NCBI GenBank assembly: GCA_945875135.1
Contig: CAMCJO010000089.1
Span: 1 to 8,124 of the forward strand
From: an uncultured Porphyromonas sp.
GTDB taxonomy: Bacteria; Bacteroidota; Bacteroidia; Bacteroidales; Porphyromonadaceae
DNA: 8,124 bases
Direction: 5' to 3'
Positions 1 to 5,987 of the stretch are shown piece by piece (the first letter of the stretch is position 1; every line of letters starts with the position of its first letter). Made by a program: the position numbers and the translations under genes. Under the pieces are notes generated by a model. The model was not told the DNA's origin. It worked only from the letters and a program-made list of their open reading frames with translations, and made no database searches.

Positions 1-104
1 TCATTGTACTCATAATTATCTTACTTACGAGTCAACTTTTTTCAGGGTAAGACAGGGGAACCGTTTTTGGAACTCGTATGTGTTACGTAATCAGTGCGAT
101 GCGA

Positions 105-119
105 GGGTGGTGGAGGAGG
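105..119 (+). other. G-rich tract, possible two-tetrad G-quadruplex
   Basis: The tract GGGTGGTGGAGGAGG has five GG runs with single-base spacers, the minimal pattern for a two-layer G-quadruplex on the + strand. It lies about 150 nt upstream of the likely ugd promoter. Two-layer quadruplexes are often weak, and no function is implied by the sequence alone. Confidence 0.25.
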
Positions 120-260
120 TGTAAGCTTGATGGAGGCTTAGTGAGAAGGATTAGCGGGAGGGTGGCCGTTGTGGCAAGACAAGACGAATAACGATGCGAC
201 CTGTAGCGATTTGCGGCATTGAGGATAGGGGAGTAATGAGCCGCTATCCACGAATTGTTG

Positions 261-268
261 TATTTTTG
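261..268 (+). promoter_or_regulatory. Bacteroidota -7 promoter element for ugd
   Basis: TATTTTTG matches the Bacteroidota sigma-ABfr -7 consensus TAnnTTTG exactly. Transcription would start near 275, giving a leader of about 24 nt before the ugd ATG at 299. No clear TTTG -33 box is visible at the expected distance, so the call rests on the -7 match and its position. Confidence 0.5.
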
Positions 269-298
269 TCCAGACACTAAAATGTAACCTCTCAACGT

Positions 299-1537
299 AT
301 GAAGATAGCAGTCGCAGGCATGGGCTATGTGGGTCTCTCGGTGGCGGTGCTTCTGGCGCAGCACCACGAGGTCGTGGGCGTGGATATCCAGCCCGAGCGA
401 GTAGACCTGATCAATCAGCGTAAGTCCCCAATACAGGACGACTACCTCGAGGAGTACCTGGCGACACGACAGCTCCAGCTACGCACTACGCTAGATGCCG
501 AGGAGGCCTATCGGGGGGCGGACTTCGTCGTGGTGGCCACGCCGACCAACTATGATTCGGTACAGAACTTCTTCAACACCTCTGCCGTCGAGGCGGTGGT
601 CGCTGCCGTACGTGCCTGCAATCCCGCAGCAACGATTGTGATCAAGTCGACGGTGCCTGTGGGCTATACGGCTCACTTGCGTGAGCTGATGGACTATGAC
701 GACATTCTCTTTGCACCAGAGTTCCTTCGTGAGAGCAAGGCACTCTACGACAACCTTTACCCTTCGCGCATTATCGTGGGCTATGACAAGCAGAGTGCGC
801 ATCAGCGGGAGCGTGCAGAGCGCTTTGCCGAGCTGATACGTGAGGGGGCCATTCGTCAAGATATGCCTGTGCTACTGATGGGTACGACGGAGGCTGAGGC
901 GGTCAAGCTCTTTGCGAATACTTACCTAGCACTGCGGGTCTCTTACTTCAACGAGCTGGACACCTATGCTGAGCTCAAAGATCTGGACAGCAAGAGCATC
1001 ATCGAGGGCGTTTGCCTAGATCCTCGCATTGGCGATCATTACAACAATCCCTCCTTTGGCTATGGAGGCTACTGCCTGCCTAAGGACACGAAGCAGCTCC
1101 TCGCCAACTACGATGCTGTGCCGCAAAACATCATCGGTGCCATCGTGGCGAGCAATCGTACGCGCAAGGACTTCATCGCAGATCAGGTCCTCAAGATGGC
1201 GGGCTACTATAGTTATATGGAGGAGAATCAGTACGACCCGACGCAAGAGCGTGAGTGCGTCATCGGCATCTACCGCCTGACGATGAAGAGCCACAGCGAC
1301 AACTTCCGCCACTCCTCGATCCAAGGGGTGATGAAGCGCATCAAGGCAAAGGGGGCCAAGGTGATCATCTACGAGCCCACGCTGGCGCAGCATACGACCT
1401 TCTTCGGGAGCCTCGTGGAGAACGACTTAGCGACCTTTAAGGCTCGCTCTCAGGCTATCATTACGAACCGCTACCATGCGGATCTCGACGATGTCGCTGA
1501 GCGGGTCTACACACGAGACATCTTCCGCCGAGACTAG
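299..1537 (+). CDS. ugd: UDP-glucose 6-dehydrogenase
   Basis: This is a cytoplasmic NAD-dependent enzyme that oxidises UDP-glucose twice to UDP-glucuronate, a precursor for capsule, exopolysaccharide and other surface glycans. The 412-residue length fits the short bacterial UGD family. The N-terminal Rossmann motif is GMGYVG (residues 7-12). Residues matching the known active site of the Streptococcus pyogenes enzyme are all present: T118 in KSTVP, E141 and E145 in APEFLRES, K203 and N207 in VKLFANTYL, and the catalytic C259 with D263 in [10 protein letters not shown]. The C-terminal UDP-binding domain carries the family stretch [10 protein letters not shown]. The ATG start puts the Rossmann strand right at the N-terminus, as expected, and follows a TAnnTTTG promoter. 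It appears to be a single-gene unit; no glycan genes are next to it here, so the polymer it feeds is unknown. Confidence 0.96.
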   Translation: MKIAVAGMGYVGLSVAVLLAQHHEVVGVDIQPERVDLINQRKSPIQDDYLEEYLATRQLQLRTTLDAEEAYRGADFVVVATPTNYDSVQNFFNTSAVEAVVAAVRACNPAATIVIKSTVPVGYTAHLRELMDYDDILFAPEFLRESKALYDNLYPSRIIVGYDKQSAHQRERAERFAELIREGAIRQDMPVLLMGTTEAEAVKLFANTYLALRVSYFNELDTYAELKDLDSKSIIEGVCLDPRIGDHYNNPSFGYGGYCLPKDTKQLLANYDAVPQNIIGAIVASNRTRKDFIADQVLKMAGYYSYMEENQYDPTQERECVIGIYRLTMKSHSDNFRHSSIQGVMKRIKAKGAKVIIYEPTLAQHTTFFGSLVENDLATFKARSQAIITNRYHADLDDVAERVYTRDIFRRD

Positions 1538-1543
1538 AGCGGG

Positions 1544-1560
1544 AGGGGGATAAGCTCCCT
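1544..1560 (+). terminator. Weak hairpin after ugd
   Basis: Seven bases past the ugd stop, AGGGGG (1544-1549) can pair with CTCCCT (1555-1560), including one G-U pair, around a 5-nt loop. No T-tract follows, so termination is doubtful. It lies between ugd and the ppk1 promoter, where a terminator would make sense. Confidence 0.2.
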
Positions 1561-1585
1561 TAACAGCTCCTCAACATACAAGTAG

Positions 1586-1593
1586 TATATTTG
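1586..1593 (+). promoter_or_regulatory. Bacteroidota -7 promoter element for ppk1-ppx
   Basis: TATATTTG is an exact TAnnTTTG match. The transcript would start near 1600, about 20 nt before the ATG at 1621. The last three bases of the element overlap an in-frame TTG at 1591 that could otherwise be taken as the ppk1 start, which argues against that start. No good -33 TTTG is seen upstream. Confidence 0.55.
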
Positions 1594-1620
1594 CCCCAAT
1601 ACTATGATGTATCGCAACTT

Positions 1621-3720
1621 ATGGGCAAGATAACGAAACGCAAAGTGAACAAATTCCCCTACATAGATAGAGACATAAGCTGGATGTACTTCAATCGGCG
1701 CATCCTCCTAGAGAGCGCCCGAAAGGATGTCCCGCTGATGGAGAGACTAAACTTCCTGGGTATCTACTCAAACAATCTGGACGAGTTCTTTCGTGTGCGT
1801 GTGGCTTCGCTACGTCGCATCGCAGAGGACGAGGATCTGTCAGCACCGCAGCGCAAAGAGGCGGAGCGTACACTTCGCAAGATCTACAAGCTCAATAAGG
1901 AGTATGCTGAGACCTTTGAGGAGAACTTTCAACAAGCACTGGATGATCTCGCTAAGGAGGGCATACGAGTGGTCAACGAGCTGGAGCTGACGCCCCGACA
2001 GAAGGAGCAGGTCTTTGACTTCTATATTAGGCAGCTGGGTGCGAGTACCAATCCGCTCTCGCTGCGCAAGATGGACTTTTCGGCAGATCAGATAGAGGAG
2101 TCGATCTACCTAGCGGTGCAGATGAAAGAGCTGGAGCCAGGGAGCGACAAACCACTGCGTCAGAGCGTCGGCATCATCAAGGCGCCGGTAGAGAAGTTCG
2201 GCCGATTTATCCGCATAGCAGACGATGAGGAGGGGAGGGTCTGCATCATGTTCCTCGATGATGTGATCCGCTTCAACCTTAAGTATATCTTTGCGGGCTT
2301 GCGGTGCAATGACTTTGAGGCTTACACCTTCAAGTTTACCAAGGATGCGGAGATGGACATTCGTGAGGAGGATGTCGATGTGGGTGTAGTGCAGCGCGTC
2401 TCCAAGGGGTTGCGTCGCCGTCGCAAGGGCGAGATGCTCCGTGTGGTCTACGATGCCGATATGCCTGGCTCGCTGCGCAACAAGATCTTTCGCAAGGCGG
2501 GACTAGACAGTAACGATGCCAAGGTGGCAGGCGGGCGTTACCACAATCTGCGTGACTTGATGGACTTCCCTAAGTGCGGTCGCCAAGACTTATGCAATCC
2601 GCCACAGACGCCGATCCTAGGTGATGGCATCGACTTTACGGAGAGTATGATCGATCAAGTGCTGCATCAAGACCGGCACTTGCACTTCCCCTATCACAGC
2701 TTCAACCGCTTCCTGCGTCTCCTACGTGAGGCTGCTATTAGCGATGAGGTACGTGGGATCAAGTGTACGCTCTACCGTGTCGCCAAGGACTCGAACGTGA
2801 TCAACGCCCTGATCGCTGCGGCTAAGAATGGCAAGAAGGTGACGGTCGTCGTGGAGCTGCTGGCGCGCTTTGACGAGGAGAGCAATATAGCCTGGGCTAA
2901 GGAGATGATTGAGGCGGGCATCAATGTGCTCTTTGGCCCTGAGACGCTCAAGATACATAGCAAGCTGGTTCATATCACGACCCGTCATGGAGATATAGCT
3001 TGCATCGGTACGGGCAATATGCACGAGGGCACAGCGCGTGTCTACACCGATGTGATGCTTATGACGGCCAATAAGAGTGTGGCGAGGGAGGTGGCAGATG
3101 TCTTTAAGTACATCGAAAAGCCTTACCTAGATACCCACTTTAAGGAGCTACTGGTCTCGCCAAATGATATGCGTCGTCGCTTTACCGCTCTGATCAATCG
3201 GGAGATCAAAAACAAGCTCGCGGGTAAGCCTGCCTACATTATGGTCAAGGTGAATCACATCGTTGACCCAGCCCTCATCAAGCGTCTCTACGCAGCCTCT
3301 CAGGCGGGAGTGGACGTTGACCTCTTGGTGCGTGGTAACTGTTCGCTGGTGCCGGGTGTCAAGGGAGTGAGCGAAAACATTCGTGTCTACGGCATCATAG
3401 ATCGCTATCTGGAGCACTCGCGCATCTTTATCTTTTGCAATAATGACGATCCGCTTTACTTCATTGGCTCTGCCGACTGGATGCAGCGCAACCTAGACCG
3501 GCGTATCGAGGTGGTGGCTCCTGTCTACGACAAGGAGATACAGCGAGATCTGCATCACATTGTGGCGTGCGGTCTGCAAGATGTCTCGCAGGGACACTAC
3601 GTCAATAGTCACGACGGTCGTCCTCGGCGTGAGGATGCTCCGATGCCATGGTACCGCTCGCAGACCGACCTCTACGCTTACTACCTACAGCAAGACATAG
3701 ACACTGATACGAAGATATGA
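1621..3720 (+). CDS. ppk1: Polyphosphate kinase 1
   Basis: PPK1 reversibly transfers the terminal phosphate of ATP to growing inorganic polyphosphate chains and is usually membrane-associated. The protein is 699 residues from the ATG at 1621, close to E. coli PPK (688). Near the N-terminus come DISW and the signature YSNNLDEFFRVR. The two histidines of the phospho-histidine catalytic site are H446 in KIHSKL and H599 in YLEHSR, corresponding to E. coli H435 and H592. Other family blocks are LARFDEE, IGTGNMHEGTARVYTD, LLVRGNCSL and SADWM. The frame stays open upstream to a TTG at 1591, which would add ten residues, but that codon sits inside the likely promoter and the family N-terminus begins close to the DISW block, so ATG 1621 is preferred. 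Its stop overlaps the start of the next gene in ATGA, implying translational coupling with the phosphatase. Confidence 0.96.
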   Translation: MGKITKRKVNKFPYIDRDISWMYFNRRILLESARKDVPLMERLNFLGIYSNNLDEFFRVRVASLRRIAEDEDLSAPQRKEAERTLRKIYKLNKEYAETFEENFQQALDDLAKEGIRVVNELELTPRQKEQVFDFYIRQLGASTNPLSLRKMDFSADQIEESIYLAVQMKELEPGSDKPLRQSVGIIKAPVEKFGRFIRIADDEEGRVCIMFLDDVIRFNLKYIFAGLRCNDFEAYTFKFTKDAEMDIREEDVDVGVVQRVSKGLRRRRKGEMLRVVYDADMPGSLRNKIFRKAGLDSNDAKVAGGRYHNLRDLMDFPKCGRQDLCNPPQTPILGDGIDFTESMIDQVLHQDRHLHFPYHSFNRFLRLLREAAISDEVRGIKCTLYRVAKDSNVINALIAAAKNGKKVTVVVELLARFDEESNIAWAKEMIEAGINVLFGPETLKIHSKLVHITTRHGDIACIGTGNMHEGTARVYTDVMLMTANKSVAREVADVFKYIEKPYLDTHFKELLVSPNDMRRRFTALINREIKNKLAGKPAYIMVKVNHIVDPALIKRLYAASQAGVDVDLLVRGNCSLVPGVKGVSENIRVYGIIDRYLEHSRIFIFCNNDDPLYFIGSADWMQRNLDRRIEVVAPVYDKEIQRDLHHIVACGLQDVSQGHYVNSHDGRPRREDAPMPWYRSQTDLYAYYLQQDIDTDTKI

Positions 3721-4619
3721 GAAAGCTCAACCTCGCCGCCATCGACATCGGTTCGAATGCCGTGCGGCTTCTCATCAAGTGCGTCAATAGTGACCTCTCC
3801 GAGCAGCCTCTCAGCAAGGTGCAGCTCCTGCGTGTGCCACTCCGACTAGGTGAAGACGCCTTTATCTCGGGGCAGATATCTAAGCGGAAGCAGCGTGATA
3901 TACTCTCTCTCATGAAGGTCTACAAGCATCTGATGAAGATATATGATGTGGCTCACTACCGCGCCTGTGCTACCTCAGCGATGCGCGAGGCGAGCAATGC
4001 TCAGGAGATTGTGGACAAGGTGCTGCGCAAGACCGGTATACAGATAGAAGTGATCTCTGGTGAGGAGGAGGCGGCTCTCGTGGCGCAGAGCAAGGTGCAC
4101 CGCATCGTCACGACAGATCGTAACTACCTCTTTATGGATGTGGGCGGAGGTAGCACCGAGTTAAACCTCTATGTGGGCGGAGAGCCTGTCGCTACACGCT
4201 CCTTTGACATCGGTACGGTGCGTATGCTGAGTGGGGTAGTGCGAGAAGCGACCTTCGAGGCTTTCGACCAGTACCTCGCGGAACTGTATAGCCAGTATGG
4301 AGCTACGACCATCGTTGGTACGGGTGGCAATATCAACCGGCTCGCTCGGCTCAACGGTACGACCGACCTTACCAAGCCGGACACCCGCTTTATCTCAGCC
4401 GAGGCGCTGCAAGAGATCTACGAGACGCTGGCGGCACTGACAGATGAGCAGCGGATGACCCGCTTTAATCTAAAGCCCGACCGCTCCGATGTGATCGTCC
4501 CAGCGGGTGAGCTTTTCACCAGAGTCGTTACGGCCCTACACGCCGATCAGGTGATTGTGCCAACGATTGGCGTCGCGGACGGCATCATCGACCAGCTTTA
4601 CCTGAAGATAATGAACTAA
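3717..4619 (+). CDS. ppx: Short Ppx/GppA-family phosphatase, probable exopolyphosphatase
   Basis: The Ppx/GppA family belongs to the ASKHA (actin-like ATPase) superfamily and hydrolyses terminal phosphates from polyphosphate or converts pppGpp to ppGpp. Motifs seen in order are the phosphate-1 loop DIGSNAVRLL (residues 10-19), CATSAMREA, the acidic ISGEEEAALV block around E116-E118 that holds the family's catalytic glutamate, phosphate-2 loop FMDVGGGSTELNLY (139-152) and VGTGGNINRL (200-209). At 300 residues it holds only the two actin-like lobes and lacks the C-terminal HD-like and helical domains of the roughly 500-residue E. coli PPX and GppA; such short forms are common in Bacteroidota. 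The ATG overlaps the ppk1 stop, so both are probably made from one mRNA. That linkage favours exopolyphosphatase, but pppGpp phosphatase activity cannot be excluded. Confidence 0.9.
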   Translation: MRKLNLAAIDIGSNAVRLLIKCVNSDLSEQPLSKVQLLRVPLRLGEDAFISGQISKRKQRDILSLMKVYKHLMKIYDVAHYRACATSAMREASNAQEIVDKVLRKTGIQIEVISGEEEAALVAQSKVHRIVTTDRNYLFMDVGGGSTELNLYVGGEPVATRSFDIGTVRMLSGVVREATFEAFDQYLAELYSQYGATTIVGTGGNINRLARLNGTTDLTKPDTRFISAEALQEIYETLAALTDEQRMTRFNLKPDRSDVIVPAGELFTRVVTALHADQVIVPTIGVADGIIDQLYLKIMN

Positions 4620-4624
4620 ACTCG

Positions 4625-4632
4625 TATCTTTG
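4625..4632 (+). promoter_or_regulatory. Bacteroidota -7 promoter element for the alcohol dehydrogenase
   Basis: TATCTTTG, an exact TAnnTTTG match, begins six bases after the ppx stop. Transcription would start near 4639, leaving a leader of about 46 nt before the ATG at 4685. The nearest -33-like sequence, TTTA at 4597-4600, is imperfect and slightly too far. The same octamer occurs before the CoA-transferase gene. Confidence 0.5.
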
Positions 4633-4641
4633 CTACTAGTA

Positions 4642-4654
4642 AGGCGATGCGCCT
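4642..4654 (+). other. Short hairpin in the dehydrogenase leader
   Basis: AGGCG (4642-4646) pairs with CGCCT (4650-4654) around a 3-nt ATG loop, followed by ATTTATT. It lies just inside the predicted 5' end of the dehydrogenase transcript. It might also act as a weak terminator for ppk1-ppx read-through, but the stem is short and the T-tract interrupted. Confidence 0.25.
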
Positions 4655-4684
4655 ATTTATTCACACTTTAATCTACCAAGAAGC

Positions 4685-5848
4685 ATGATACAACCCTTCA
4701 CATACTACAATCCCACGAAGCTTGTCTTCGGCGAAGGTCGCATAGCCGAGCTCTCTCGGCTCATTGACCCACACTACCGCATCCTCCTCGTGATGGGCGG
4801 TGGTAGCATACGAAGCAATGGCGTCTACGACGCCGTTTGTCAAGCACTAGAGGGCCGCTCGGTGACCGAGTTTTGGGGCATCGAGTCCAATCCTACGGTC
4901 GAGACGATCCGTAAGGCTGTCCAGCTGGGGCGTCAGGAGCAGTGCGACTTTGTCCTAGCTGTGGGTGGCGGCTCTGTCATCGATGCGAGCAAGCTGATCA
5001 TTGCTGCAATGTGCAGTGACCAGGACCCCTGGGATATAGTTCGTGCTGGCAAGCATAGGGGCGAGCATCTACCGCTCGGTGTCGTACTCACGATCCCCGC
5101 TACGGGATCGGAGATGAATAGCGGCGGGGTCATCTCTTGTCGTGAGACGCAGGAGAAGTATTCGTTCTCAAGCAAGCATCCACAATTCTCCATCCTAGAC
5201 CCTCGTGTACCGACCTCTCTACCGCCTTATCAGGTAGCGTGTGGTATAGCCGATACCTTCGTCCATGTTATGGAGCAGTACATGACGACGATGCACAGTC
5301 CGCTGCTGATGGATCGTATGGCCGAGGGGGTGCTACACACGCTCATTGAGATCGCTCCGGGGCTGACGCACAATCATCAGGATGTCGACCTGATGGGTGA
5401 GTTCATGCTCTGCGCTACTGTCGGGCTCAATGGCTACCTCTCGTGGGGCGTGGACCAAGACTGGAGTACGCACTACATAGGTCACGAGGTGACCGCCCTG
5501 ACGGGACTGACACACGGACACACGCTCGCGATCATCCTGCCCGCTACGCTGCAGGTGATGCGCCATCTAGGCAAGCAGGACAAGCTCCTCCAGTATGCGT
5601 CTCGTATCTGGGGCTTTACCCCTCAGGCGTGCCAAGGCGAGGAGCACGCTATCACGGCAGCTATCGAGGCGACGAAGCAGTTCTTTGCCAAGCTCGGCCT
5701 CTCGGTCACGCTACGCGATGCGGAGGTTCCTCACGAGGTGATCGACGAGGTGGTGCGTCGCTTTACGGAGCGTGGCACCGTGCTCGGTGAGCATCAGAAT
5801 ATGACGCCCGAGATCGTACGACAGATCCTGGAGCTGGCTTACGAGTAA
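4685..5848 (+). CDS. Iron-dependent (group III) alcohol dehydrogenase, YqhD/BdhA-like
   Basis: A cytoplasmic NAD(P)H-dependent alcohol/aldehyde oxidoreductase of the Fe-ADH family, 387 residues, a normal full length. The N-terminus FTYYNPTKLVFGEG is typical of the YqhD / butanol dehydrogenase branch. The nucleotide-binding part shows GGGS at 38-41 and GGGSVIDASK at 94-103, followed by PATGSEMN. The four metal ligands of the family are in place: D190 and H194 in ADTFVH, H263 in STHYIGHE, and H277 in THGHTLAI. The dehydrogenase has its own likely promoter and is followed 139 nt later by a CoA-transferase, which suggests a role in fermentation. Possible substrates are butanal, other aldehydes, or succinate semialdehyde/4-hydroxybutyrate; sequence alone does not separate these. 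Confidence 0.92.
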   Translation: MIQPFTYYNPTKLVFGEGRIAELSRLIDPHYRILLVMGGGSIRSNGVYDAVCQALEGRSVTEFWGIESNPTVETIRKAVQLGRQEQCDFVLAVGGGSVIDASKLIIAAMCSDQDPWDIVRAGKHRGEHLPLGVVLTIPATGSEMNSGGVISCRETQEKYSFSSKHPQFSILDPRVPTSLPPYQVACGIADTFVHVMEQYMTTMHSPLLMDRMAEGVLHTLIEIAPGLTHNHQDVDLMGEFMLCATVGLNGYLSWGVDQDWSTHYIGHEVTALTGLTHGHTLAIILPATLQVMRHLGKQDKLLQYASRIWGFTPQACQGEEHAITAAIEATKQFFAKLGLSVTLRDAEVPHEVIDEVVRRFTERGTVLGEHQNMTPEIVRQILELAYE

Positions 5849-5868
5849 GTCGCTTCCGTAATAATTTG

Positions 5869-5876
5869 TATCTTTG
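5869..5876 (+). promoter_or_regulatory. Bacteroidota -7 promoter element for the CoA-transferase
   Basis: TATCTTTG matches TAnnTTTG exactly, 20 nt after the dehydrogenase stop. Transcription would start near 5883, about 105 nt before the ATG, longer than the other leaders here. CTTTG (5872-5876) and CAAAG (5884-5888) form a 5-bp dyad across the predicted start point, a possible regulator site. No clear -33 TTTG is seen. Confidence 0.5.
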
Positions 5877-5894
5877 TACCCGACAAAGCTCGAT

Positions 5895-5933
5895 GCGCTC
5901 CTCGCTCTAAGTTCATTATGAGCGGGGTTGCGC
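5895..5933 (+). promoter_or_regulatory. Hairpin in the CoA-transferase 5' leader
   Basis: GCGC (5895-5898) pairs with GCGC (5930-5933), then after a small internal loop CCTCGCTC (5900-5907) pairs with GAGCGGGG (5920-5927) with one G-U pair. The 12-nt loop can close further through TAA and TTA. There is no T-tract after it, so it is not a standard terminator. It lies between the likely promoter and the gene, so it may protect the mRNA or control its translation. I do not recognise a known riboswitch class. Confidence 0.35.
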
Positions 5934-5987
5934 CTCCAAGGGTTAAGTATATACATCATTTCAAACAACAGATAAGCAAGACACACT

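Larger units (their letters stand above)
1..298. other. Non-coding region upstream of ugd
   Basis: No convincing gene lies here. Forward reading frames are short and interrupted, and the longest reverse frame runs into ugd and has a low-complexity His/Arg/Leu-rich product with no recognisable motif. Visible elements are a G-rich tract at 105-119 (five GG runs separated by single bases), an 8-bp palindrome TTACGTAA at 83-90, and the probable ugd promoter at 261-268. The left edge may hold the end or start of a neighbouring gene, but too little is present to say. Confidence 0.6.

Noticed and set aside
1..12. Possible divergent gene starting at an ATG on the reverse strand at position 12
   Set aside because: Only four codons are visible and no CAAAnnTA promoter complement is seen nearby.
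1..125. Possible 3' end of a gene entering from the left, open to a TAA at 123-125
   Set aside because: About 40 residues with no recognisable motif. It runs through the G-rich tract, and nothing distinguishes it from chance.
83..367. Reverse-strand open frame over the upstream region and the start of ugd
   Set aside because: The product is His/Arg/Leu-rich with no motif, it overlaps the well-supported N-terminus of ugd, and it has no promoter-like sequence upstream.
491..859. Reverse-strand frames opposite ugd (also 1016-1393)
   Set aside because: They mirror the codon pattern of a confirmed enzyme gene, and their products show no family features.
1029..1440. Two + strand frames inside ugd in other phases
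   Set aside because: They lie inside the catalytic-cysteine and C-terminal regions of ugd, and their products are low-complexity Ser/Arg-rich or His-rich.
2722..3024. Reverse-strand frames opposite ppk1 (also 1691-1873 and 3148-3417)
   Set aside because: Antisense to conserved PPK1 blocks, without motifs or start signals.
5443..5790. 115-codon + strand frame within the dehydrogenase gene
   Set aside because: It overlaps the metal-ligand region of the dehydrogenase in another phase and yields an Arg/Gly/His-rich product typical of a frame shadow.
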